A stretch of 64,000 nucleotides of DNA from assembly GCA_032622095.1 (NCBI GenBank), contig CP136063.1, forward strand, positions 179,591,956 to 179,655,955, written 5' to 3'. The DNA comes from Siphonodentalium dalli (lineage: Eukaryota; Mollusca; Scaphopoda; Gadilida; Siphonodentaliidae). Under the pieces are notes generated by a model, which was given only the letters and a program-made list of their open reading frames with translations, did no database searches and was not told the DNA's origin. Shown here one piece after another: positions 34,944 to 45,011 of this stretch (the first letter of the stretch is position 1; each line of letters starts with the position of its first letter). The position numbers and the translations under genes are program-made.

Positions 34944-35120
34944 TTCTTTAATGTTGGCGAAGAGTGCATATATAATTTGCAATACTCTTATTTGTGATCA
35001 CTTTTATCAATGCAATTTCATCCTCTCATTGTTTCTAAATATCGTAGACATTGTCATCGCTTCATATTTTAGTATTCAAATCATTCCATTTCTAAATAAA
35101 TTTTAATATATTCGCTGCTA
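34944..35120 (+). other. Probable 3' untranslated region
   Basis: AT-rich non-coding sequence after the stop, ending just past a canonical AATAAA at 35095-35100. A longer 3' UTR running to the second signal near 36034 cannot be excluded. Confidence 0.55.
35095..35100 (+). promoter_or_regulatory. Polyadenylation signal AATAAA
   Basis: Perfect hexamer 152 bases after the stop codon, in an otherwise unremarkable AT-rich stretch. Best candidate for the end of the lipoprotein transcript. Confidence 0.55.
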
Positions 35121-35159
35121 CTGCTGAGAACTTTTGGAATCTTTGGTTGTGCATGTACT

Positions 35160-35573
35160 TTAAAGGCCCATTTAATTTTCAAATCACCAGATTATATACC
35201 ATATTATATGCCATTTGAAAGAGGAAGCTCCAAAACATAGTATCAACTGATCTGGTCGAATAATCTGGGAACATGTTGTTTTTGTTGAGGTTATGTGCTT
35301 AATTGTGATCCTGACTGTACTGTAAAGTCTATTATTCCCAATGGAAGGGGAATAACTCTATCTCTTAGTTTGAATTTTGATGCCTTCTGGGTTGACAACT
35401 GCGGAAGTCTTGGAATGAATCTGAGAATCTCCAATCACTTGGTGGACACTCCTATAGGCCTTCTCCTGGTGGAATATATATATATTTGGCTCCTCTTCCA
35501 AATGGTATATAATATGGAATATGTTGTGTATAATACTATCTGGGCATTCAATCTACATGGGTCATGTTAGTAG
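35160..35573 (+). repeat. Interspersed repeat H, copy 1
   Basis: Starts TTAAAGGCCCATTTAATTTT and includes GAGGAAGCTCCAAAACAT and CCAATGGAAGGGGAATAAC, which recur inverted at 41976-42430. A 91-residue open frame here is a repeat frame and not a recognised protein. Confidence 0.65.
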
Positions 35574-36527
35574 CAAATTTGTCAAGAATTTTTCCAATCC
35601 CAATCTATTTACTGTTGCCATATATAAACTGCTGACTTTAAATATCTTATGTTCTTGTCATGAATGATGGAGCATATGTTTATTTAAAGATAGTGTATCT
35701 CTTCCATGGCAGAATAATAACAACATAATTTTTATAAAATCTGATTTCAACACTACAAATAGCTTTTTGGGAATAAAATATAGATAAAACTGAAGATTGG
35801 GTGTAGTATTTGTCTATAAAGGTTTATCATAGTGGTTTATTGCACAGTGAAATCTCTCAGTTGAAATGAAAATTGCCTTGATTGAGGGTGCTACAAAATA
35901 GAGTTCTTACTCTTGGTATGCTCTAGGTATATATTTTGAACGTTTCCGCAAGATCGCCTGAAGCTTCCTTTCTAAAAAATAGACTGTAAAACTGTCTCGA
36001 AAGGTTGTATGTATTGTACCAGAAAAAAATGAAAATAAAATTGAAGTGTTACCAGACATGTGTCTTTGATTCATATTCATTATGTTATACCCTGGACACT
36101 ATATAAAACTTATTTGGAAAAGATGCACTATCTTTATAATTAATGAGCTAAAACTGGTTCAAACGCATTTTATGATCTGATTATTTATTTCTGTTTGAAA
36201 CACCACATTCAAGCTTTGCTCCTCATATAACTTCCATGTATTTTTGGGTTTTGGTATAAACAAGCTGGTCACTAGTTAGAATTTGAACATATATTTACTT
36301 CAGATTTGGTTTCTATTTGATTACATATCATCAGACCACATAAAATAACTTATTTCCCATCTGAAAATGTCTTATGTCTGCTTGAGTTTTTTTGTGATTT
36401 GTTATGGTCACACTTGGCTTTTAATGGCATTTTTGCATTCCTGTTTGGGGCTTTTTTGTTCAGTTTTGTTCATATCAGGTTCCACTGACAAGCAATTGAG
36501 AATATATGCAAGGACATACAATAATGC
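35574..36527. other. Non-coding stretch downstream of the gene
   Basis: AT-rich with the second AATAAA; no repeats of the main families and no supported gene. Could be distal 3' UTR up to about 36060. Confidence 0.45.
36034..36039 (+). promoter_or_regulatory. Alternative polyadenylation signal AATAAA
   Basis: Second perfect hexamer, followed within 30 bases by a GT-rich stretch (GTGTCTTTG). Using it would place repeat H1 inside the 3' UTR. Confidence 0.3.
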
Positions 36528-36733
36528 CCTAAATAATCGACTCCTTAACCACAGCAGAATTAAGGGTAATTTTTCAGGAATTAGTCAGAAATATGGCTTG
36601 TACGTTGCCATTCATTGGAAAGCTCTCACAGAGCTTTCTGATGAATGGCAACAAGCCATATTCCGACTAAATCCTGAAAAATTATCCATAATTCTGCTGT
36701 TGTTAAGGAGTCGATTATTTAGGGCATTACTGT
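36528..36733. mobile_element. Family A hairpin, copy 9
   Basis: ACAATAATGCCCTAAATAA to GGGCATTACTGT, with a 3-base insertion in one arm. An overlapping 124-residue open frame is produced by the hairpin. Confidence 0.82.
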
Positions 36734-37045
36734 ATATGTAAGGATATACATTCAAGAATAATGGGAAGCATACCATTTTGAATAGAGCATCTCATTATAA
36801 AAGTATAAGTGAATTATTTCTAAAAATGTTCTTAAAACTAATGGAAAAGTATGCAAGTGAGTCTCAATGGTAAAATAAGTTCAGGTTCCTGGTCAGTGGA
36901 AGCCTTCTTGGTACTTATTTTGTTAAAATGTTCTTCCAAATGTCTGTGATTCATTTTTATTTTTAACTAATGTTGGCTACGATTTTATCAGATAATATAG
37001 TATCCAAAACTAATATAAACTCTTTAAACTTTGCTTCCCATTTAC

Positions 37046-37308
37046 TTAACCATTTCATGGCAGGAGCCATGCTGGTACAGCATTAAATATCATGTGCCAG
37101 TGCATTCTCTTATGTATGCCAGTCTCCAATAGGGAGCCTCACATATATAAGAGAATGCATTGGTTTACAAAGTCAAGGTAAATATTGTTAGGCCAATATA
37201 TTCTCTTATATATGTGAGACTCCCAATGGGAGACTCGCATATATAAGAGAATGCATTGGCACAGGGTTTTCGTAAAATTTCAGGAAGCTCCAGAAATGGA
37301 AGGATTAA
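37046..37308. mobile_element. Family B MITE, copy 8
   Basis: TTAACCATTTCATGGCAGG to CCAGAAATGGAAGGATTAA. Its right TTAA (37305-37308) is the left TTAA of the following D element. Confidence 0.82.
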
Positions 37309-37779
37309 CCCTTTATTTACTATATCGATTCAACCATCAGTTATAAAAGTATACATTGGAATGGTCAATTATTCACCTGACGACAGGCAGATGATACCAA
37401 TGTAGAAGGATTCCTAAACATTGGTGGGAAATACTCAGATAATAAGTTCAACAAACAGCTGTTGATCAGGTAGATCAGCCTATGGCCATTTGTTGAACTT
37501 TTTATCTGAACATTTGCAGAGAGAACTACAGTAATGCCCTAATTAATCGACTCCTTTAACCACAGCAGAATTATGGGTAACTTTTCAGGATTTAGTCGGA
37601 AATATGGCTTGTTGCCATTCATCGGAAAGCTCTCGGGGAGAACTTTCCGATGAATGGCAACAAGCCATATTTCCGACTAAATCCTGAAAAGTTACCCATA
37701 ATTCTGCTGTGGTTAAAGGAGTCGATTAATTGGGGCATTACTGTATTCGTCAATGAGACTTTAGTAAAGAAAGGGTTAA
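37305..37779 (+). mobile_element. Family D MITE, copy 11, interrupted by family A
   Basis: TTAACCCTTTATTTACTATA to AGTAAAGAAAGGGTTAA; contains a full A hairpin at 37528-37744 in the same GAACTACTC site as copy 8. Confidence 0.82.
37528..37744. mobile_element. Family A hairpin, copy 10 (nested in D)
   Basis: Full-length palindrome CAGTAATGCCCTAATTAA to GGGGCATTACTG with TA on both sides, where the empty D site has a single TA. Confidence 0.88.
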
Positions 37780-37976
37780 GGGTGTAGGGTTAAAAGTGAA
37801 CATGAACTGAGAAATTCAATTCCAATAGATGGGTTGACCCAGTCGTTGAGCAGTCATAGTAATCATGTTCAATGTAAACAGGACATGGCTCATTTGAACC
37901 CTAAAGGACTGTAGAACATTTTCTATTTGAGAATTTTGCAGCCTGTCTTTATCAACATTCTTGAGAAACTTTTGCT

Positions 37977-38396
37977 ACTGTCCTGCGAATCATGATTGAA
38001 TCATGGTTGAATCGAATCAGGGGAAGATTTCACATTGAATCGAACTCAATAATTAAAAGTTCAGCGACATTTACAATCTGTTTTTGTCACCGCCATTTTT
38101 AGAAACGTACATGATGAGTAATTGATGATCAATTCATCATGGACATACGCTGTCATATTTTTGGCTGATTATACTGGAAAATTTAATGTATAAATGAAAT
38201 CGGATTAGAAAAGGGTACATTTGTACCATAATGATTGATACATATGTGGTTAATGTTTCAAGCTCTTTTTTGTTTATATATATTAGACAGTCGCAAGAGT
38301 CTTCCAATGCGGGAGGGTTCAAAAATTTATTGAATCGATTCAAACCTTTCGTCTGATTTCACATTGAATTGAATCTCAAATGTTCGCAGGAGCCAG
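37977..38396. mobile_element. hAT-like element related to the one at 14941
   Basis: Ends ACTGTCCTGCGAATCA and TTCGCAGGAGCCAG; GAATCGAATC-type motifs near both ends. TTTTGCT flanks both sides (37970-37976 and 38397-38403). Confidence 0.7.
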
Positions 38397-38457
38397 TTTT
38401 GCTGTCACAATGGAATTTTTATTCAGCTGGTCCAGGCTGGGCCATAGATATATGGAA

Positions 38458-39437
38458 TTAACCCTTTCATGATGGGAGATTCGCTGGTGCACCATTGAAG
38501 ATCCTGTGCCAGTGCATTCTCTTATATATGCGAGCCTCGTATATATAAGAGAATGCACTGGTTCACAAGGTCAAGGTCAATATTTTTAGGCCAAACCATT
38601 CTCGTATATATTTGAGGTGCCCTATGATATATATATATATATATATATATACTAGAAGGTGACCCGACTTCGTCCGGGGTTTGACCTTGAATTGTCTATT
38701 TTGAAGGCCAAGGTCAAGTGGGGTCACGATTTGACCCGTCCAAAACACTGCCCGAACAAAAGTACCCGACAATAGTACCCGTCGAAATCCATCCGGTTTT
38801 ACCCGATTTGACCTTTTAACCCGATTTGATTTCCACTCAAGTATATAAACGCGCCACATTTACACACGTAAAGATAAATTACCATCGGTGCCCGAGATAT
38901 CGCCAAGACGTCTGAAACAGTCAAATGCATCGGCCGGTTGAGCGTTAACGTGATCTAACGTTATGAACTCTAACGACGTCATAGAAGTTACGCATTGTTT
39001 TACCCTGATAGAAGATCGTACCACTTCTTCTTAATAATTGAGGCAGATAACTAAAACGGATACATACATATTATATATCGTTGGAAAGATGAAGCCACAC
39101 AGATTCTAACCGTGCAAATTATATGACTGGCAATTTATTATTCGCGCTATATCGAATCGATTTGTGAGCACCGAACTGAAATATATTAGCGCAAAACGGC
39201 GTAAAAACAGATTTGACCTCGGCACGTGAAAAGTTGACCTCGGATCTGAAAATCAATAGGCCTATGTTGCTCGTGGCCCGAAAATACCCCCAAATACCAA
39301 ATTTCATCGAAATTGGATTAGCCGTTTTTGAGTCCATCGATTACACACAAACAAACAGATCTTCCAAAATATATAATAGATAAGAGAGAATGCATTGGCA
39401 CATGGTTTTCACAAAATTTCAGGAAGCTCCAGTCAAT
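38458..39437. mobile_element. Family B MITE, copy 9, split by a later insertion
   Basis: Left part 38458-38628 starts TTAACCCTTTCATGATGGG; right part resumes at about 39385 with GAGAATGCATTGGCACA and ends near CAGGAAGCTCCAGTCA. Confidence 0.72.
38630..39384 (+). mobile_element. Unclassified insertion, possibly a 3' retroelement end, inside family B
   Basis: Begins with an AT dinucleotide run and GGTGACCCGACTTCGTCC; ends ATTACACACAAACAAACAG then AATATATAATAGATAAG. I recall similar starts and ends on abundant dispersed repeats of other invertebrates but cannot assign a class. A 72-residue minus-strand frame at 39119-39337 is not recognised. Confidence 0.5.
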
Positions 39438-39527
39438 TACTAGTAGGCAAAAAATCATCATGGAATTGAGAACTGAGAAGAATATTCAGTAAATTGACGT
39501 GAGGTTAGAGGCCTTTTGGGACACTCG

Positions 39528-39969
39528 CAAGTCTGGAAAGAGTGTGTCTGATATTTGCAGAATGAGGTCCCCATATGGTCAATTTAGTTTCGCTACCCCA
39601 CACGGTGGGCTAGCATCACCAAATTCACCCTCTGGGAACCTCATTCTGCTTAGGTCTGAAATGCTAGGGTAGACTAGGATCAGATTGAGGTTCCCCAGTT
39701 AACGATGGTGATGTTCACCCATAAGTCACCTTGATTATGCTGTTATCTTCTGTGAATTAGGGGATACAGCAACTGAACAGAAGGAAAAAAATAACTAAAG
39801 ACATTGTTAATTTGAGACTTTAGATACTTCCCAGAAGATGATGCTGAAACAAAATGAGGTCACGAGAGGATGATTTTGGTGATGCTAGTCCACTGTGCGC
39901 GGTAGCATCACTAAATTCACCCTCTTGGGACCTCATTCTGTAAATGGCAGGGACACCTTTGCCAGGCTA
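39528..39969. mobile_element. Family C MITE, copy 6 (long form)
   Basis: CAAGTCTGGAAAGAGTGTG to CACCTTTGCCAGGCTAAG with two opposed hairpins and the CACCTTGATTATGC spacer. Confidence 0.72.
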
Positions 39970-40271
39970 AGATGCTATTATGTGAGCTATTATACATGGT
40001 GTATCTCTTCCCTGAGATTTATGCACCGATTCATGGGTATAATATAATTTTGTATCTGAGGGACCAGTCAACAGATATCTCTGGGGCCATCGGAGCTCAT
40101 TACAAGATTCTGTGATGAGATCTGACCAGCCAAGCAGGGATGTGGTGACAGGGGAGGGAGGGGTGATCTTGCCCCCAAATTTGGCCAAAATGTTCAATAG
40201 TTAGAAATTCTATGATTCACGCAATATGAATTCTAAATTTCATACCTAAAGTAGATTGAATTCATTCAGAT

Positions 40272-40419
40272 ACAGTAATGCCCTTAATAATTGACTTCTT
40301 AACCACAGCGGAACTGAGAGCTTTCTGATGAATGGCAACAAGCCATATTTCCAAATAAATCCTGAAAAGTTACCCATAATTCTGCTGTGGTTAAGGAGTT
40401 GATTATTTAGGACATTACA
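40272..40419. mobile_element. Family A hairpin, copy 11 (left arm deleted)
   Basis: ACAGTAATGCCCTTAATAAT, then a jump to GAGAGCTTTCTGATGAATGG and the normal right arm. Confidence 0.78.
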
Positions 40420-40942
40420 TTAGTTTGATATTCCAACTAGTATTTAGTGTGATAGCTGTTGGTTTCAGACCAAAAGTGAAAATTTATCCAATTTTGATCA
40501 ATGTTTTGGACTTGGAAATTTCTGTCAGGTTCAAGGAAGGTGCAGATGGAAATTTCAATGTGGACCTCCACCCCAAAATGGAGACCCCCTAGCTACTTTC
40601 CTGCAGCCAAGACGGGTGATGTATGATTTGATGGATGGCTGATAGCTCTAACAAACAGCATGAAATTAACCAAAACCCAGTATAGTATTTGTATGTACAT
40701 ACCCATGGCTAAAGATGCATTCTGGGTTTCAGAGCCCCAGTTACAATAAGAACATAACAATGTAATGTTGTGTTCTGCTTTGTTCCGTTGAAATATATTG
40801 AGAACCAAATATGACAGATAAACTAGACCAATAAATATCAATGAAAATCATTTTGTTAACAAATCATTAACAAAATTATTGTGTGTGTCCCAGTGTGTGT
40901 CCCACTAAATTAGATCTCTGAATACCAAAGAATATCATTTTG

Positions 40943-41093
40943 TTAACCCTTTCAGTGCCAAGTCCGATTTTTGTATCAACCCATATTTCCTTGATCATTT
41001 TTAAAATTTATTGATTGTAATAATGTGATACATTGATGGAAAGAGCTCTATATGGGTTGATACAAAAATCGGACTTGGCACTGAAAGGGTTAA
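40943..41093. mobile_element. Family F MITE, copy 2 (151 bp)
   Basis: TTAACCCTTTCAGTGCCAAG and CTTGGCACTGAAAGGGTTAA are exact inverse ends; the inverted repeats run about 45 bases including CGATTTTTGTATCAACCC. No internal gene. Confidence 0.88.
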
Positions 41094-41639
41094 AGGGGGG
41101 ACTGTACACTAAATCTGACCATTTATGTGACAATCTCCTGTTAAACTCAACAGAATATATGCAACAAATGAATGAATTTGACCCATGGATTAGTGCAAAA
41201 TACACTCATATGCTCTACAAACGATACACAAAACATGGTAATTATAATGAAAATGACTTTATGACTCCAGTCATAATTTCATTTTCATTATAATTACCAT
41301 TTTGTTTGTTCGTTCATAGAGCATATGAGTGTATTTTTCAATACTTCCATGGCTCAAAATCATTCATTTGTTGCATATGATCTGTTGAGTATAAAAGGAG
41401 ATGGTCCCATAAATGGACAATGCAAACAACAAGGTAAATATAATGAAAATGAATTTATGACTCCAGCCATATATTCATTTTCATTATAATTACCATATGT
41501 TTGCATCGTTCACAGAGCACAAGAGTGTATTTTGCACTAAACCATGGCTCAAATTCATTCATTTGTTGCATATATTCGGCAGAGTATAAAAGGAGATGGT
41601 CCCATAAATGGTCCGATTTAGTGTACAGTACCTCTTTAA
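41090..41639. mobile_element. Inverted-repeat element I with TTAA ends
   Basis: TTAAAGGGGGGACTGTACAC at the left and GTGTACAGTACCTCTTTAA at the right. Two internal palindromes on TTCATTTTCATTATAATTAC. It shares its left TTAA with the F element before it. Open frames on both strands are made by the palindrome. Confidence 0.82.
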
Positions 41640-41975
41640 TGAAAAAATTAATAATATAATTTTTGGTGTCCCTCCAAAACATCGAAACGACAAGAAATAA
41701 ATTTCAAAGAAAATTCAATGTAAAACAAAATAGCGTCTTTCGTGTAGCACTTATCGTTTCAACTTCAACTTTATTTATTATCCTAGAATATAAATAAAAA
41801 GTAAAATAGGATTCGTAAAAATTAGTCTCAAATCCTGAATACATCATTAAACAATAGCCACATCTAATCATCTATATATGTCCACCATTACTCGCTATGG
41901 ACTATAGTCTTCCTTGTGGTCCCTTCTATTGTCCCTCCACAAAACCTCTATTGTCCCTCCCCAAAACCTCTTTGC

Positions 41976-42430
41976 TTAAAGGCCCTCATTTAATTTTCGA
42001 GTCACTGATTATTTTTTTTAGTCCCATGATGTACGGTTTTAATAACAATCTATGACATAAAATATTATTAAAATACTAAAATTCATCACCATTTGAAACG
42101 TCTGTGTCTCATACGGTGCCCATAGAGTAATAGAAAATAGCTGAAATCCTAGAATCACCACCCCCCCCCCCCCCCCGTTTCACTCCCGGAATGCAACAGA
42201 AATCAAACTAATATATAGTGTTATTCCCCTTCCATTGAGAATAATAGACTTTGCAGTACAGTAAGGATTTAAATTAAACACAAAACACACCTCGGTACCT
42301 CGATAAAAACAACCTGTTCACAGTTCATTCGATGGGATAAGTTGATAATACAATGTTTTGAAGCTTCCTCTTTCAAATGGTATATAATTTGGAATGTGTT
42401 TCATATACACATGCACAAAACACGTAATTT
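41976..42430 (-). repeat. Interspersed repeat H, copy 2
   Basis: TTAAAGGCCCTCATTTAAT at one end and AAGCTTCCTCTTTCAAATGG at the other; matches copy 1 with inverted inner segments. Includes a poly-C run at about 42161-42177. Confidence 0.6.
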
Positions 42431-42551
42431 TCATCAAGTTAGAGTTATTGCTCTTGAACCATTGTCAAATTTTCTTAGCATTCTTAACTATTTCTTTGCT
42501 GAAAAGCAAATACGAATTGTTCCCTCGGGATGTGTTGAGATTGTTGAACTT

Positions 42552-42765
42552 ACAGTAATGCCCTAAGTAATCGACTCCTTAACCACAGCAGAATTATGGG
42601 TAATTTATCAGGATTTAGTCGGAAATATGGCTTGTTGCCATTCATCGGAATACTCTCAGTGAGAGCTTTTCGATGAATGGCAACAAGCCATATTTCCGAC
42701 TAAATCCTGAAAAATTACCCATAATTCTGCTGTGGTTAAGGAGTCGATTATTTAGGGCATTACTT
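42552..42765. mobile_element. Family A hairpin, copy 12 (full length)
   Basis: ACAGTAATGCCCTAAGTAAT to GGGCATTACT, turn at CTCTCAGTGAGAG, arms near-perfect. Confidence 0.86.
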
Positions 42766-42839
42766 TATTTTATCTGTGTTTGTGATAGAATGGAGTAAAA
42801 TCCATTGGGGACAAGAAAGGTTTGATAAACCAAAGCATG

Positions 42840-43255
42840 CAGGGTCGGTGCCTCGGTGGCCTGAGTTATAGGGTATAAGAGCATCGCCAGGGCGTGGCAA
42901 ATACGCCCGTGGTAATTCCAACAAAGGGACATAACTCTGGCGGGCGGAACCCAAATTTGACATTTATTTAGGGCTAGTAAACTCACATACCAAATTTCAT
43001 TCCATTCAGCATTCCGTTCAGACTTACATGTACTAAAGTTATCATTCGGACAGCTGATCCGGAAACGAAAATTAAGTGCAAATTCCAACTTTGTATTTTG
43101 GGCGTGTAAACCCACATACACAATTTCATTCCATTTAGTTGATTTTATATCTAAAGTTACTGTCCGGAAAACAAAAGCGAACGGACGTACAGACCGGCCA
43201 ATAACATAATAATTCTCTTTTTTTTTAAACGGGCGTATAAACGCGCCATTTTTTA
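42840..43255 (-). repeat. Family J interspersed repeat, copy 2
   Basis: Reversed order of copy 1: GTGGTAATTCCAACAAAGG, CTCACATACCAAATTTC, CTAAAGTTATCATTCGGAC, GGACGTACAGACCGGCC. The minus-strand frame of 118 residues is this repeat, not a gene. Confidence 0.65.
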
Positions 43256-43611
43256 ATAACTTTCTAAGTTAAGAATTTTCGGTTCCAATTTTTCTGCAAA
43301 TGTGACAAATATCAAGATAAAAGCACATAGTGTAATAATAAATCACCACAGGGTATGAATAACGGTTTTCGGTTTATATGTCTCACATGGACATATATAT
43401 AGTCGACAATATGGAAAAAATTTGGTGGCCATTTAGATTTTTTGGAAAACCTCAAAAATCTCAATCGTGTCAGCTGTCCAGTTAAGATATTCTGTGGAGA
43501 AACATTATTTTCTAGTGACAGATTCTTCTGGTTTGTTCAGCTGGTTTGCTGGTATTATTTACATATCACGAATCTATACAGAACGTTTAGGGAAGAGATA
43601 TATATATATCT

Positions 43612-44082
43612 TTAAAGATGCATAATCTGAATTAACGCTCGCAAATGACTATTTCCTTGACTTCGGGGGTAAAAAAATATTTCATTTGAGTCGAGGAACC
43701 CACCCATCAAAGCTCAGAGTTATCAGATATCGATGTTTGAAATCTATTATTTTTCACCACTGAACATTTTAAGTGGCCAGTAAACAGTATACGAGAAGAC
43801 TTCTCTGACCAAATTGCGGATGAAGATGGATAACTCTAAAATCAAGTGGCTTTTTGTGTCAGATATTTGACAAACCGGCAAAATATCGTTGAATAAAATG
43901 TTGATAAATAACAGGTTTTTGGGTAATTTTATACTATATATAGGTGACTATGGTTAGCATTAATTTTGGGCAATTACTCGATTCTGATAACTGAAGCGGC
44001 ACATCAATAAAACTATTGTTGTTGTTGTTTTTGTTGGAATCTGATGATATGGAGACCATCGAATCGGACTGAGCACATTTAA
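43612..44082 (+). mobile_element. Family E MITE, copy 5
   Basis: TTAAAGATGCATAATCTGA to CGGACTGAGCACATTTAA, with the (GTT)n run and ATCTGATGATATGGAGACC. Its right TTAA (44079-44082) is shared with the next D element. Confidence 0.82.
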
Positions 44083-44350
44083 CCCTTTCTATACTTAATG
44101 GATTATCCCACTCAGTTACAAAAGTCTATACATTGGAACGGTCTGTTATAAATCTGGTAATAAAAGCAGAGGACAGACGGTCCATTATAAATCTGGTAAT
44201 AAAAGCAGACGACAATAAAAAAAAAACAGAGTATACATATAGTATCCTATTTATTGGAGGGAAATGTTTAGATAAAGTTCAACAAACGACCTATATTGAA
44301 CCTTACTATCTGAACATTTCATAATTAAGGGAACTACTCTTCAATTAGAA
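44079..44350 (+). mobile_element. Family D MITE, copy 12
   Basis: TTAACCCTTTCTATACTTAA at the left; a 37-base internal direct duplication (TATAAATCTGGTAATAAAAG twice); right end CATTTCATAATTAAGGGAAC. Confidence 0.75.
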
Positions 44351-45011
44351 TGTAGCACATAATGTGTACCCAAGCCTTAATTGGTTCACATGTATACACA
44401 TTCGATCTGATCATGATAAATTATAGTTTCAGCAGAAGATATTATCTACAGTGTATGTCGTGTATGAGTTATATATAGAACATTGGCCAGCTAGTCCGCG
44501 ACTAATCTAGTTTCAGTTCAAAGAGTGCCTGTGTACCTATAAGTCAGTCAGGTATTTATGTTCATTTGACTGCAAATTTATCTGAATATTATGTATATTG
44601 ATCCATAATTCCAGACGTAAATCGTGTGTCTCGTTCAGATAATTATCATGAATAATGATATCTACCCGTAACCAGATAGTCATATGGCACATGTGCTGCG
44701 TATTCATATCAAATGAGATATTTAATAGGCTGATGATAAAAACGGCCACGCGACGGTCGGACCCCTTTGTGTGGGAAAATACACAACGTGGCCCACACGA
44801 CCATGGAGTAGATACTATACAGATATATAAGGCTGGGCAAAGTCTATTCCCTATTTCACGTTCATTCACGTAGAATCGCTCCACAAGAGGCTGATTGCAT
44901 GGGGATTCTAAACATTTTTCGTCCCTAATATTAGAAAGTGCAGAAGCAGTGCTATGTTTATCGGTGGTAAATGTTCAGATAAGTTCTTGGTTCGATTTCA
45001 AAGTCAGTGAC
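44351..45011. other. Repeat-poor stretch, no supported gene
   Basis: Low repeat content compared with its surroundings. Frames of 72 (plus) and 115 (minus) residues overlap at 44537-44884 and neither is recognised. A TATATAAGG at about 44823-44831 followed by GC-richer sequence could be a TATA box, but nothing downstream looks like a first exon. Confidence 0.3.

Noticed and set aside
36367-36741. 124-residue plus-strand open frame
   Set aside because: Two thirds of it is a family A hairpin and the rest lacks recognisable motifs.
41033-41682. Plus- and minus-strand frames with the same residues
   Set aside because: They read the two arms of the inverted-repeat element I.
42765-43121. 118-residue minus-strand open frame
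   Set aside because: It coincides with interspersed repeat J, which occurs in several diverged copies.
44537-44884. 115-residue minus-strand open frame
   Set aside because: Not recognised, overlapped by a plus-strand frame, no splice or promoter context strong enough to call a gene.
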